Position numbers and translations under genes: made by a program. A stretch of 64,000 nt of DNA from Ruthenibacterium sp047030735 (GTDB taxonomy: Bacteria; Bacillota; Clostridia; Oscillospirales; Ruminococcaceae): NCBI GenBank assembly GCA_047030735.1, contig JBKYIE010000012.1, forward strand, positions 51,842-115,841, read 5' to 3'. The notes beneath the pieces are model-generated. The model ran no database searches. It was given only the letters and a program-made list of their open reading frames with translations, and was not told the DNA's origin. Every line of letters begins with the position of its first letter. The stretch's first letter is position 1. Of this stretch, positions 17,567-26,924 are shown piece after piece.

Positions 17567-17920
17567 ATGGAGCCAAAAGAGCTGGCGATGCGCATCGCCC
17601 AGGTTTTAGACAATAAAAAAGCCACTCGCGTGAAGGTGCTGCGCGTGCATGACCTTACCGTGCTGGCAGATTACTTCGTCATTGCCTCCGGCACATCCGC
17701 CACCCATGTGAAAAGCCTGGCCGAAGAGGCAGAGTTTCAGATGAAAGAGGCGGGCGCAGCGCCCGTGCGCACGGAAGGCTTTTCCACAAAAAACTGGTTT
17801 ATTCTGGATTACGGCAGCGTTATCGTGCATGTGTTCAGCCCTGATGCGCGGGATTTTTACGACCTTGAGCATCTGTGGGCCGACGGCGAGGACGTGACGC
17901 CTGCCTTTGCCGAAGAATAA
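17567..17920 (+). CDS. rsfS: Ribosomal silencing factor RsfS
   Basis: 117 residues with the family segments LRVHDLTVLADYFVIASGTS, STKNWFILDYGSVIVHVFSPDARDFYDLEHLW (read in parts), typical of RsfS/YbeB. It binds L14 and blocks 30S-50S joining when nutrients are short. The gene follows the LCP pair and ends at a strong terminator, so it closes the long operon. Confidence 0.96.
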   Translation: MEPKELAMRIAQVLDNKKATRVKVLRVHDLTVLADYFVIASGTSATHVKSLAEEAEFQMKEAGAAPVRTEGFSTKNWFILDYGSVIVHVFSPDARDFYDLEHLWADGEDVTPAFAEE

Positions 17921-17936
17921 GCCCTTGCACACAGCG

Positions 17937-17964
17937 GCGCGCCCCCCATGGGGCGCGCTTTTTT
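17937..17964 (+). terminator. Intrinsic terminator after rsfS
   Basis: GCGCGCCCC (17937-17945), loop CCAT, GGGGCGCGC (17950-17958), then six T at 17959-17964. A perfect 9-bp GC stem with a U-tract. Confidence 0.9.
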
Positions 17965-18027
17965 ACGCCCTTCGGCGGCGGCCGGGGCAAAAGCCGTTTA
18001 CCCGCCCACTGTTTTCTTGTGTGCATA

Positions 18028-18057
18028 TTGAAAACAAAGGGCGAAATATGGTATAAT
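18028..18057 (+). promoter_or_regulatory. Promoter of the surface-protein gene
   Basis: TTGAAA at 18028-18033 and TATAAT at 18052-18057 with 18 bases between, about 75 bases before the start of the large secreted protein. Confidence 0.75.
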
Positions 18058-18132
18058 TTGTACAAGCGGCAGCCCATATATGGCCGGAGGCGGCAGGGGC
18101 GGCGCCGGTAAAAACAGGAAGGAGAAATGCAT

Positions 18133-21100
18133 ATGAAGAGGAGAGCGGCACAGCGTGTATGCGCGCTTTTGGCGGCGCTGGCGCTGTGTGCAGCGCTGGG
18201 CGCGGGCGTGTTTGCCGAGGCGGCACCGGGCCCGGCGGAAAGCCCGGCGGCCTCAGGCGTGGAAAGCGCGGCGCAGACGCAGGGGCAGGGCCAAAGCGGC
18301 GCGGAAAGTGAAGAGACGGCCGACAGTGCACTGTCGCATCAGCCGGAAACTCCGGCTGATGAACCTTCTTTGACGGAAGAGGGCGCGCAGGCGGGGCAGG
18401 CAGCCGGAAATGCCGGAGGACAGGCCGGTGCAGAACAGGACGCGGGTGCGCAGGCAGCCTTGCAGTCGGCGGCAGCGCCCGCGCCGCAGGGTACCGGCCT
18501 TGCAGAGACCACGGGCCTCACCATCACGGCGGACGACGGCCAGCCGCTTGTGCAGGGCGTGGATTATGAGTTAAGTAGTAATGCCACAAGCACCCCCTCT
18601 AATATGATTATTTTGAAAACAGAGCGCGCAGTCACGGTAACGGGCAGCTCGAAGGATAACTACGGCCTTCAGGTGGCGGCAGGGGTGCATGCGCGCATTA
18701 CATTTAACGGCGTCACCATCGCCGCCCCCATCCCGTTTGACATCGTCACCAACATCAACGGCACGGCAGACGGTACACTAGCTACCCGTGGGTATCAGAT
18801 ACAGGTGGAAAAACGTACAACTGTACATCTTACGTTGGCTGACAAGAGTAAGAATGAATTGATATCTCAGAATGCACATCGTGCGGCATTGCACTGCGGC
18901 GAGGGCTCTGTGCTTATAATAGACGACAGCGTGTGGAACCAGACGGCGGCAGGGGAAGCCATCACGCCCGAACAGGGGCGTGTGCCGTATGACTGCACGC
19001 TGAAAAACGGTACGGAATTGAAGCAGGGCGACCCGCTGTGGAAGATGGACAGCGAGGCGCCGGGTGAATTAAAAGCTGTTGCAGTATCAAGTGGCTCCGC
19101 GGCAGGTATTGGTGGTAATAGAAGCGAAGAAAGCGGCAGTATTACAATCAATGGCGGTAATCTCGACATTACAGGCAGTTTTGCAGGTGCGGGTATTGGC
19201 GGCGGCCATGCAGGTGGCACGGGCTGCACATTAGAAGGCGGCGGCGTTACTATCAATGGCGGCAGAATTATGTCAAGAGGGGGTTACCATAGCTCCGGTA
19301 TTGGTGCAGGCTGTGTAAATGGACATGGTGTAACTACCCCTAGTGCATTTTCAGAGAATATAAATTCCAGATTAGGTGTATGCCCACAGGGCCACTTAGA
19401 CGGCCCCATTCCTGGTGACATTATAGTAAATGGCGGATATACAGAGACTCATGGTGCGGAACATGGAAATGCTTTGGGTTCTGCCTGCTCAAATGCAAAT
19501 AACCTTGGCCATGGTAGCGAGAATGTGCCACATGAAATCCTTATTACTGGCGGCACGCTGAATCCGATATCCGAACGCACATCGTCTTCCTACGATGTAG
19601 GTGCCTTCGGCGGCAAAGTGATTGTAACGGGCGGCTCGTTCCCCGTGGGTAAACAAAGCGGCGGCGTGGACGGCCTGAGCTTTCAGGGCACCAGCGTAGA
19701 GAGCGCCAGCGGGGAAAAGCTGACAATGGTGGAAATAGACCTGAGCGACTATAAAGAACTGCTTGGGGGCAAGGTTATCAGCTACGAGGTCAGCATCGGC
19801 GGCGTGCCGCTGGAGCCGGAATACGGCCTTGCCAATATCATTGACACGGACGGCAAGCTGTATTTCTGGCTGCCGAAGTCTGCTGTGGGGCAGCCGGTGG
19901 AGATAAGCGGCCTGAAGGTGCTGAACACAAGCGGGGAGGTACAGGACGGCGAATACCCGTTTGTGGTGCCGGAGGTAGGGCAGAACGGCAACATTGCGAA
20001 ACGGTATGTCACCTTCGAGGTGGACGAAAGCCAGTTCAGCGCAGATTTGAAAAGCCAGCTGAACAAGCGGTACGATGGAAATCCATTCGACTGGGAAAAG
20101 CTTACAAAAGAAATTGTGAAGCAGGGAATTGAAGTTGCAAAGCCGGACGGGAAAAAGCTGACGGACGCCAGTGCTATGGATAAGCCGCTAACGCGGAGAT
20201 ACTTGGATAAGAACGGTCAGCCTACAGGTGAAACGGATGAGGCGACGGCAGGCGGAAATGCAGGTACATATGAGTTAACAGTTATTTCTTATGAATTTGC
20301 GGAAGACGAGGACTTTGCCGCAACCTTCTGGGGGCACCGTGCAAAGCTGAATGCAAAAATAACACCTGCAGACAGCCGCGTAACGGACTTCACTTACAGC
20401 ACCACAGGGGAGGATAAAACAGAGACGCTTACGCTTACGGCAAACGTGAAGCCGCAGACGGGCGAGGCCAGGACGTGCGAGGCGCCGGACGGGTACGTGC
20501 AGTTTTACATCAACGGCGTTGCGGTGGGCGCGCCGGTGGAGCTTGCAAAGCTGTCTGCGCAGACAGATACAGATGGGTATTACTACCGCACGGCCAGCGT
20601 GACATTCGATTTCACGCGGGGCGGCTACCCTGCCATTCCCTCGCGTGAGGACGGAAAGTTCATCATCGAGGCAAAGCACTACGGCAGCACGAACTATACA
20701 GACAGCGAGGGCGCGCCTATCGAGCTGGAGGGAGCAGACCTTCCGGGAGGAGGGCTGCCCACCACAGACCCGCCAGAGGCAGAGATTAAGCCGGGGCAGC
20801 CGGGCGGCGGAGAGAACGGCAAGCCGCTGGAGCCGGATAAGGTAGAGCCGAACCCGGACGGCAGCGGCAGACTGGACAGCTATGTGACGGATAAGGTAGT
20901 GCGGCCGGCGCAGCCGGGGGCTGTGCTGGATAAAGAGGGCGCAGAAGACTTTATCAACGACCGGTATGAATTCACCGATAACCAGGGCAAGCCGCTGGAG
21001 CCGGATGAAATCATCATCTATGACAAGGAAGGCAACGACATCACGGACAAAGGCATAGACCTTTCGAAGCCGGGAGATTATGTCATCCATGTGAAGGTGG

Positions 21101-21603
21101 AGGATGAAAACGGGAACAGCACAACGGTGGACCTGGATTATATCGTAAAAGACCCGCCGGAGGTAGAGATAAAGCCCGGCCAGCCCGGCGAGCCGGAGAA
21201 GGACGAAGACGGGGAAGATAAACCCGGCACAGGCACGCTGCAGCCGGAGGATGAGCCGCACCAGGGCGGGGACGGGCTTGTGCACCAGAGCTACAAGGAT
21301 GTCGTGTATGAAAAGGTGGAAAACACGGTGCTGTCCCAACAGGATGTGGAAAAACTGGTGAACGGGCGGTATGAGATACCGGCGGGCAGCGACGTGAGCG
21401 TGGTGATAAAGGACAGCACGGGCAAGGTGGTAACGGGCATAGACAAAAGCCATGTGACACACTACACGGTGGAGGTAGTGGTGAAGGACGGGCACGGCAA
21501 CAGCACCACCATCCACCTGCGCTATCAGCTGTACGATGACGGCAGCACGCCGCCGTCACCGGGCAGCAGCGGGGATAAGGGCAACCCCAAGACGAGGGCC
21601 TGA
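18133..21603 (+). CDS. Large secreted repeat protein with beta-helix-like and Ig-like modules
   Basis: 1,156 residues from the second ATG (18133), which has AAGGAG at good distance; the first (18127) is too close. A signal peptide (KRRAAQR then a hydrophobic run ending FAEA) is followed by an Ala/Gly/Gln linker to about residue 125. About residues 290-520 carry repeating glycine-rich turns (SITINGGNLDITG, GVTINGGRI, DIIVNGGY, EILITGGTL), as in right-handed beta-helix adhesins of clostridia. The C-terminal third has two copies of a roughly 115-residue module ending in NGNSTTVDLDY / HGNSTTIHLRY, joined by DPPE(A/V)EIKPGQPG linkers. The protein stops at GNPKTRA without a membrane tail. Likely a surface or released adhesin; ligand unknown. 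Confidence 0.75.
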   Translation: MKRRAAQRVCALLAALALCAALGAGVFAEAAPGPAESPAASGVESAAQTQGQGQSGAESEETADSALSHQPETPADEPSLTEEGAQAGQAAGNAGGQAGAEQDAGAQAALQSAAAPAPQGTGLAETTGLTITADDGQPLVQGVDYELSSNATSTPSNMIILKTERAVTVTGSSKDNYGLQVAAGVHARITFNGVTIAAPIPFDIVTNINGTADGTLATRGYQIQVEKRTTVHLTLADKSKNELISQNAHRAALHCGEGSVLIIDDSVWNQTAAGEAITPEQGRVPYDCTLKNGTELKQGDPLWKMDSEAPGELKAVAVSSGSAAGIGGNRSEESGSITINGGNLDITGSFAGAGIGGGHAGGTGCTLEGGGVTINGGRIMSRGGYHSSGIGAGCVNGHGVTTPSAFSENINSRLGVCPQGHLDGPIPGDIIVNGGYTETHGAEHGNALGSACSNANNLGHGSENVPHEILITGGTLNPISERTSSSYDVGAFGGKVIVTGGSFPVGKQSGGVDGLSFQGTSVESASGEKLTMVEIDLSDYKELLGGKVISYEVSIGGVPLEPEYGLANIIDTDGKLYFWLPKSAVGQPVEISGLKVLNTSGEVQDGEYPFVVPEVGQNGNIAKRYVTFEVDESQFSADLKSQLNKRYDGNPFDWEKLTKEIVKQGIEVAKPDGKKLTDASAMDKPLTRRYLDKNGQPTGETDEATAGGNAGTYELTVISYEFAEDEDFAATFWGHRAKLNAKITPADSRVTDFTYSTTGEDKTETLTLTANVKPQTGEARTCEAPDGYVQFYINGVAVGAPVELAKLSAQTDTDGYYYRTASVTFDFTRGGYPAIPSREDGKFIIEAKHYGSTNYTDSEGAPIELEGADLPGGGLPTTDPPEAEIKPGQPGGGENGKPLEPDKVEPNPDGSGRLDSYVTDKVVRPAQPGAVLDKEGAEDFINDRYEFTDNQGKPLEPDEIIIYDKEGNDITDKGIDLSKPGDYVIHVKVEDENGNSTTVDLDYIVKDPPEVEIKPGQPGEPEKDEDGEDKPGTGTLQPEDEPHQGGDGLVHQSYKDVVYEKVENTVLSQQDVEKLVNGRYEIPAGSDVSVVIKDSTGKVVTGIDKSHVTHYTVEVVVKDGHGNSTTIHLRYQLYDDGSTPPSPGSSGDKGNPKTRA

Positions 21604-21633
21604 GGCGCGTGCATTGAACAGAAAACAGGCGGG

Positions 21634-21669
21634 AAACGCCGCGCACCCCGTTTGGGGCGCGCGGCGTTT
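21634..21669 (+). terminator. Hairpin, likely terminator of the surface-protein gene
   Basis: AAACGCCGCGC pairs with GCGCGGCGTTT around a CCCC-GTTT-GGGG tip, 30 bases after the stop. It is a strong stem, but only three T follow. Confidence 0.6.
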
Positions 21670-21689
21670 CGCATGCCGGCGCGGCTGAT

Positions 21690-21890
21690 GGCAATGTTGC
21701 GGGCCGGAGAAAAGGGAAAATCCGTGCGCTTTGAGCCGTATGCCAAAAGCAGGCCCTTACAGGGCCCGCGCAAGCCATAGGCGCGGCCTGCGGCTACGCC
21801 TGATATTCTAAGCGGCGCTTCGAAAAAACGCTTCCGGCGGACAAGTCGCAGAAAGCGCGCCCCGTGCAGAACGGGTCTTGCATATGGAAG
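21690..21890 (+). repeat. Degenerate copy of the palindromic intergenic repeat family
   Basis: The stretch holding GCCGTATGCC, AGGCCCTTACAGGGCC, CGCAAGCC and paired GC-rich arms follows the order seen in the repeat at 26667-26898 (GCATGCCGGT, GGCCCTTATAGGGCC, CGCAAGCC). It is the most decayed copy. The rest of 21604-22066 contains the hairpin before it, a weak promoter, and GC-rich stems near 22000 but no gene. Confidence 0.45.
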
Positions 21891-21954
21891 GCGCACGCGT
21901 CCCTTTTTTCAGGCGGGGGCCGCTGCAAACGGGCCTGTTTTACGCCTGCGCGGC

Positions 21955-21983
21955 TTTACATCCGCCCGAAAATATGCTAAAGT
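21955..21983 (+). promoter_or_regulatory. Possible leuS promoter
   Basis: TTTACA at 21955-21960, 17-base spacer, TAAAGT at 21978-21983. The -10 is weak. No T-box motif (GGGTGGTACCGCG-like) was found in the leuS leader. Confidence 0.4.
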
Positions 21984-22066
21984 AAAACCACTTCGGGCCT
22001 TTTGAAAAGGGCCCGCGGCGCGGGCTTTTGCGGCGCGCGGAAAATGATCATTGGATGTGAAAAAGC

Positions 22067-24475
22067 ATGAAGTACGATTTCAGGGCCATTGAGAAAAAGT
22101 GGCAGGACATCTGGGACAAAGAAAACACCTTTGCCGCAAAGCAGGATTTTTCCCTGCCCAAATATTACGCGCTGGTGGAGTTTCCATACCCCTCCGGCCA
22201 GGGCCTGCACGTGGGGCACCCGCGCAGCTACACCGCGCTGGACATTGTGGCGCGCAAAAAACGGCTGGAGGGCTATAATGTGCTGTACCCCATGGGCTGG
22301 GATGCCTTCGGCCTGCCCACAGAAAACTATGCCATGAAAAACCACATCCACCCCGAGCTTGTCACGGAAAAGAACGTGGCGCGCTTCAAAAGCCAGCTGA
22401 AAAGCCTGGGCCTTTCCTTCGACTGGAGCAGGGAGGTGAACACCACAGACCCTTCCTATTATAAGTGGACGCAGTGGATCTTTCTTCAGCTTTATAAAAA
22501 GGGCCTTGCCTATAAAAAAGAGATGAACGTCAACTGGTGCACGGGCTGCCAGGTGGTGCTTGCCAACGAAGAAGTGGTGAACGGCAAGTGCGAGCGCTGC
22601 GGCAGCGATGTGGTGCACAAGAATAAAAGCCAGTGGATGCTGAAAATAACCGCCTATGCCGACAGGCTGATAGACGATTTGGGCGGGCTGGATTTTATCG
22701 ACCGCGTAAAGGCCCAGCAGAAAAACTGGATAGGCCGCAGCCACGGCGCGCAGGTGCAGTTTGAAACTACGGCGGGCGACAGCCTGCTTATTTACACCAC
22801 CCGGCCGGACACGCTGTTCGGCGCCACCTACATGGTCATCAGCCCCGAGCACCCGGCCATTGAGAAATGGGCGGGCAGAATAACCAATATGCCCGCCGTG
22901 CGCGCCTATCAGGAGGAGGCCGCCCGCAAAAGCGACTTTGAGCGCACCGAGCTTGCCAAGGAAAAAACGGGCGTGAAAATAGAGGGCGTGCGCGCCGTAA
23001 ACCCGGTGAACGGCAAAGAGATACCCATTTTTATTTCAGATTATGTGCTTATCAGCTACGGCACGGGCGCTATTATGGCCGTGCCCGCGCACGACGAGCG
23101 CGACTGGGAATTTGCCCAAAAATTCGGCTGTGATATTGTGGAAGTGGTGAAGGGCGGCGACGTGCAGAAGGCGGCCTTTACAGACTGTGCCACCGGCGTA
23201 ATGGTGAACAGCGGCTTTTTGGACGGCATGAGCGTGGAGGAGGCCAAAAAGGCCGTCACGCAGTGGCTGGTGGAAAAGGGCATCGGCCAGGCGAAAACCA
23301 ACTTCAAGCTGCGCGACTGGGTGTTCAGCCGCCAGCGCTACTGGGGCGAGCCCATCCCCATGGTTTACTGCGAGCACTGCGGCTGGCAGCCCATCCCGGA
23401 AAGCGAGCTGCCCCTGCGCCTGCCGGACATCACCGATTTCGAGCCGGGCGAGGGCGGCGAAAGCCCGCTGGCGCGCCATGCCGAGTGGGTGAACACCACC
23501 TGCCCGGCCTGCGGCGGCCCCGCCAGGCGCGAGACGGACACCATGCCCCAGTGGGCGGGGTCCTCATGGTATTTCCTGCGCTATATGGACCCTCACAACG
23601 AAACCGCCATTGCCTCGCCCGAAGCCCTGCGCTACTGGGGCCCGGTGGATTGGTACAACGGCGGCATGGAGCACACTACCCTGCACCTGCTGTACAGCCG
23701 CTTCTGGAACAAGTTCTTGTACGACATCGGCGTGGTGCCCTACTCCGAGCCGTACAAAAAGCGCACCAGCCACGGCATGATACTGGGCGAGAACGGCGAG
23801 AAGATGTCCAAAAGCCGCGGCAACGTGGTGAACCCGGACGACATCGTGCGCGACTACGGCGCCGACACTATGCGCCTGTATGAAATGTTCATTGGCGATT
23901 TTGAAAAGGCCGCGCCGTGGAACACGGCCTCCATCAAGGGCTGCCGCCGTTTTCTGGAGCGCGTGTGGGGCCTTGCCGGGCGCATGGACGCCGCTGTGCC
24001 CGGCTATTCCGCCGCGCTGGAGGGCGCCGTGCACCGCACCATTAAAAAGGTGACGCAGGATATTGAGGGCCTGAAGATGAACACGGCCATTGCCGCCATG
24101 ATGAGCCTTGTGAACGAATTTTACGAGGCAGAACGCGTTACCGCGGGCGAGGTGCGCACGCTGCTGGTGCTTTTGAACCCGTTTGCGCCGCATATGACAG
24201 AGGAAATGTGGGCGGGCCTTGGCTTTGAAGGGCAGATTGCCCATACAAGGTGGCCGCAGTACGATGAGGCCAAATGCGCGGAAAACACGGTGGAGATAGC
24301 CGTGCAGGTGAACGGCAGGGTGCGTGCGCGTGTGACGGTGGCGGCAGACATTGGCAGGGAAGAGGCCATTGCCCTTGCCAAAGCCGAGCCCAACGTGGAA
24401 AAAGAGCTTGCGGGCAAAACTGTGGTGAAAGAAATTTATGTGCCGGGCAAGCTGGTGAACCTTGCTGCGAAATGA
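22067..24475 (+). CDS. leuS: Leucyl-tRNA synthetase
   Basis: 802 residues, full length for bacterial LeuRS. Class-I signature PSGQGLHVGHPRSYT (HVGH near residue 48), zinc-type CTGCQ...CERCG segment, a CP1 editing domain (TTRPDTLFGATYMVISPEHP), and the KMSKS loop GEKMSKSRGNVV near residue 579. A tRNA-binding helical domain and small C-terminal domain end the protein. It charges tRNA-Leu. The gene stands alone between the surface protein and rpsU. Confidence 0.98.
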   Translation: MKYDFRAIEKKWQDIWDKENTFAAKQDFSLPKYYALVEFPYPSGQGLHVGHPRSYTALDIVARKKRLEGYNVLYPMGWDAFGLPTENYAMKNHIHPELVTEKNVARFKSQLKSLGLSFDWSREVNTTDPSYYKWTQWIFLQLYKKGLAYKKEMNVNWCTGCQVVLANEEVVNGKCERCGSDVVHKNKSQWMLKITAYADRLIDDLGGLDFIDRVKAQQKNWIGRSHGAQVQFETTAGDSLLIYTTRPDTLFGATYMVISPEHPAIEKWAGRITNMPAVRAYQEEAARKSDFERTELAKEKTGVKIEGVRAVNPVNGKEIPIFISDYVLISYGTGAIMAVPAHDERDWEFAQKFGCDIVEVVKGGDVQKAAFTDCATGVMVNSGFLDGMSVEEAKKAVTQWLVEKGIGQAKTNFKLRDWVFSRQRYWGEPIPMVYCEHCGWQPIPESELPLRLPDITDFEPGEGGESPLARHAEWVNTTCPACGGPARRETDTMPQWAGSSWYFLRYMDPHNETAIASPEALRYWGPVDWYNGGMEHTTLHLLYSRFWNKFLYDIGVVPYSEPYKKRTSHGMILGENGEKMSKSRGNVVNPDDIVRDYGADTMRLYEMFIGDFEKAAPWNTASIKGCRRFLERVWGLAGRMDAAVPGYSAALEGAVHRTIKKVTQDIEGLKMNTAIAAMMSLVNEFYEAERVTAGEVRTLLVLLNPFAPHMTEEMWAGLGFEGQIAHTRWPQYDEAKCAENTVEIAVQVNGRVRARVTVAADIGREEAIALAKAEPNVEKELAGKTVVKEIYVPGKLVNLAAK

Positions 24476-24509
24476 GTGCGGGCGCCCGTATTCACTCAAA
24501 AGAAAAACA

Positions 24510-24539
24510 TTGACACAGGCACGGCTGCCATTGTATAAT
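24510..24539 (+). promoter_or_regulatory. Promoter of rpsU
   Basis: Consensus TTGACA at 24510-24515 and TATAAT at 24534-24539, spacer 18. A leader of about 60 bases follows before the rpsU start. Confidence 0.85.
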
Positions 24540-24607
24540 GTTAAAAGCTGATAGTTTATGTACTGCATACCTTTCGGCTCTTACCTCAGGTCAAGGGAGG
24601 GACAAAG

Positions 24608-24784
24608 ATGTCGGAAATTCGAGTAAAAGAGGGCGAGTCGCTGGAAAGCGCGCTTCGCCGCTTCAAGCGCTCTACTGCGCGCGCAGGCGTTCTCGCCGAG
24701 GTGCGCAAGCGCGAAGCCTATGAAAAGCCTTCCGTGAAGCGCAAGAAGAAATCCGAAGCCGCCCGCAAGCGCAAGTACAAATAA
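24608..24784 (+). CDS. rpsU: 30S ribosomal protein S21
   Basis: 58 codons from the ATG at 24608, after GGGAGGGACAAAG. The product starts MSEIRVKEGESLESALRRFK and ends in a basic tail (RKRKYK), the standard S21 pattern and length. S21 sits near the anti-Shine-Dalgarno end of 16S rRNA on the small subunit. It has its own consensus promoter. Confidence 0.95.
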   Translation: MSEIRVKEGESLESALRRFKRSTARAGVLAEVRKREAYEKPSVKRKKKSEAARKRKYK

Positions 24785-24891
24785 GCGAGGGGCTTTGGGG
24801 TACGGTTTGAACCACCGGGCGGGCCTTGTTACAGGGCCCGCTTTTTGATTGCCGCGGCGCCTGCCGCCGCACCGGGAAAGGAGAGGGGGGC

Positions 24892-25398
24892 ATGGCGCTG
24901 TTCCAGCCCACGGCGCTGTTCCGCGGCGCCGAATATATCACACCGGAATATCTGCGCGGGCACGGCATCCGCGCGCTTATTCTGGACGTGGACAACACGC
25001 TTACCGGCCACGGCAGCCAGCAGCTGCCGCCCGCCATTGCCGCCTGGCTGCAAACCATGAAGGAAAGCGGCGTGCGGCTGCGCGTGGCCTCGAACAATAT
25101 GCCGGGCCGCGTGCGCCCCTTTGCGCAGAAGATAGGCCTGCCATACAGCGCGCTTTGCTGCAAGCCGTCGCCCTTCGGGCTGTGGCACGCATGCCGCGAG
25201 ATGGGCGTGCGCCCCTGTGAGGCGGCCCTTGTGGGCGACCAGGTGTTCACCGACGCCCTGGGCGCAAACCTGGCCGGGGTGAAAATACTGCTGGTGCAGC
25301 CCATGTATCAGGATACAAAGGTGCTTATCCGCCTGCGCCGTCATTTGGAAAAGCCCGTGCTGCGCCGCTATTACGAAAAGGGCGGCCGGCTTTTGTAA
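24892..25398 (+). CDS. yqeG: YqeG family HAD-IIIA phosphatase
   Basis: 168 residues from the ATG at 24892 after GGAGAGGGGGG. The HAD nucleophile motif LILDVDNTLTGHG (DxDNT) lies near residue 30, with LRVASNN as motif II and VGDQVFTDALGANLAG as the C-terminal acidic motif. The family is close to mitochondrial phosphatidylglycerophosphate phosphatase Gep4; the bacterial substrate is not settled. It is cotranscribed at most with rpsU upstream; efp follows after 114 bp. Confidence 0.88.
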   Translation: MALFQPTALFRGAEYITPEYLRGHGIRALILDVDNTLTGHGSQQLPPAIAAWLQTMKESGVRLRVASNNMPGRVRPFAQKIGLPYSALCCKPSPFGLWHACREMGVRPCEAALVGDQVFTDALGANLAGVKILLVQPMYQDTKVLIRLRRHLEKPVLRRYYEKGGRLL

Positions 25399-25512
25399 CA
25401 GCGCGGCCCGCAGCGGCCAAAACGGCAAAACCCCTTGAAAAAAGCAAAAAAATAAGATACACTATATACACATGCGAATTTGTAACAAAGTATTATTGGA
25501 GGATCGATCTTT

Positions 25513-26070
25513 ATGGTTTCTGCTGGTGATTTCCGCAACGGCATCACGTTCGAAGAGGACGGCAACGTCTTTCAGATCGTGGAGTTCCAGCATGTAAAGC
25601 CCGGCAAGGGCGCGGCCTTCGTGCGCACGAAGATCCGCAACGTCATCACGGGCTCTGTGGTGGAAAAAACGTACAACCCCACTGCAAAATTCCCCACCGC
25701 GTATATCGAGCGCCGCGAGATGACCTATTCCTACAAGGACGGCGATTTGTACTATTTCATGGATAACGAGACGTACGAGCAGATCCCCTTGAACGAGAGC
25801 GAGCTGGGCGATGCGTTTAAGTTCGTGAAAGAAAATGAAGTGTGCAAGGTGCTGAGCTACAAGGGCAAGGTGTTCGGCGTGGAGGCCCCCAACTTCGTTG
25901 TGCTGGAAGTAACCAAGACGGATCCGGGCTTCAAGGGCAACACCGCCACCAATACGCTTAAGCCCGCCACGCTGGAGACGGGCGCCGAAATCCGCGTGCC
26001 CCTGTTCATCAACGAGGGCGATATGATCCGCATCGACACCCGCACGGGCGAATATATGGAGCGTGCGTAA
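25513..26070 (+). CDS. efp: Translation elongation factor P
   Basis: 185 residues, standard length. The KOW-like domain I carries the modification loop HVKPGKGAAF with Lys32 at the tip; the OB domains II and III follow, ending IRIDTRTGEYMERA. EF-P rescues ribosomes stalled on polyproline. GGAGG lies about 14 bases before the ATG. No lysine-modifying gene is visible nearby. Confidence 0.97.
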   Translation: MVSAGDFRNGITFEEDGNVFQIVEFQHVKPGKGAAFVRTKIRNVITGSVVEKTYNPTAKFPTAYIERREMTYSYKDGDLYYFMDNETYEQIPLNESELGDAFKFVKENEVCKVLSYKGKVFGVEAPNFVVLEVTKTDPGFKGNTATNTLKPATLETGAEIRVPLFINEGDMIRIDTRTGEYMERA

Positions 26071-26163
26071 CGCACAGGACATCCGCAGGGCGGGGCCGTG
26101 TGGCCTTGCCCTGTTTTGAGCTTTTGGTGCGGCGCATTGCCGCGCAGAAAGGAAGGGAAACCC

Positions 26164-26595
26164 ATGGAGCTGAAAGAAAAAGTTGCCTATATCAAGGGCC
26201 TGATGGAGGGCATGGAGTACGATGTTTCCACAAAAGAGGGCAAGCTGATGGCCGCCGTGGTGGAGACGCTGGACATGATGGCCGCCAAGGTGGAAGAGAT
26301 AGACACCGATGTAGACCAGCTGTTCGACGAGGTGGACGCTGTGAGCGAAGACCTTGAGGACGTGGAAGATTACCTGTTTGATGACGAAGATGAAGACGAT
26401 GAGGATTACGCCGATGAGTATGAGGCGGGCCTGTACGAGATAACCTGCCCCAACTGCGGCGAGGTGGTGTGTGTGGACGAGGATATGCTTGCCTCGGATG
26501 ACCTCACATGCCCAAGCTGCGGCACAAAGTTTGAGGTGGATTTTTCCGAGGACGATGACGGCGAAGAGGCCGCCGGGGCGGAAGAAAAGGAATAA
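26164..26595 (+). CDS. CD1247-type protein with C-terminal zinc ribbon
   Basis: 143 residues from the ATG at 26164 after GAAAGGAAGGG. The N-terminal ~75 residues (MELKEKVAYIKGLMEGM...) form a predicted helical domain found in clostridial CD1247-like proteins, followed by a strongly acidic Asp/Glu stretch. The C-terminal zinc ribbon has two CxxC pairs (CPNCG and CPSCG). The function is not established. It sits directly after efp and ends at a strong terminator, so the two likely share a transcript. Confidence 0.75.
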   Translation: MELKEKVAYIKGLMEGMEYDVSTKEGKLMAAVVETLDMMAAKVEEIDTDVDQLFDEVDAVSEDLEDVEDYLFDDEDEDDEDYADEYEAGLYEITCPNCGEVVCVDEDMLASDDLTCPSCGTKFEVDFSEDDDGEEAAGAEEKE

Positions 26596-26610
26596 GCCGT
26601 TTACAGGGAT

Positions 26611-26655
26611 AAAAAGCAGGCGGGCCGCTTTTTCAGGCGGCCCGCCTGCTTTTTT
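26611..26655 (+). terminator. Intrinsic terminator after the efp operon
   Basis: GCAGGCGGGCCGC pairs with GCGGCCCGCCTGC across a T-rich loop, followed by TTTTTT; A-run on the 5' side. Strong in the + direction. Confidence 0.92.
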
Positions 26656-26666
26656 GAATAGGGAAA

Positions 26667-26898
26667 CCACCGGCTCTGCCGGTGGAGGTGCCCCGCAAAA
26701 AAGCTTTCGCTTCAAGCAGCGAGCGAAGCGGGCTGCCAACAGCAAGCTATCAGGAGCAAAAGACTGCCGTTAGAACAGAGATTGCCCGTTTACAGGCTGT
26801 GGGGCAAGTGATGCGAGCGGAATAAAATTCAGTGCGTCTTGAGGCGCATGCCGGTAATAGGCCCTTATAGGGCCAACGCAAGCCACCGGCTCGGTGGT
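26667..26898 (+). repeat. Palindromic intergenic repeat, diverged copy
   Basis: Begins with CCACCGGCTCTGCCGGTGG and ends near CCACCGGCTCGGTGG. Between them are AAGCTTTCGCTTCAAG, GAGCGAAGCGGG, GGGGCAAGTGATGC, ATTCAGTGC, GCATGCCGGT, GGCCCTTATAGGGCC and CGCAAGCC, in the same order as in the better copies at 26925 and 42211. It lies after the efp-operon terminator. No coding potential beyond chance frames. Confidence 0.65.
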
Positions 26899-26924
26899 TA
26901 TGACTTGCTTTAGCGAAGCGACAA

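Noticed and set aside
18580..19640. CRISPR-like or tandem DNA repeats in the glycine-rich part of the surface gene
   Set aside because: The similarity is at protein level (INGG turns); spacing and DNA sequence are irregular.
21606..22066. T-box in the leuS leader
   Set aside because: No GGGTGGTACCGCG-like sequence or stem-I AGTA element was found.
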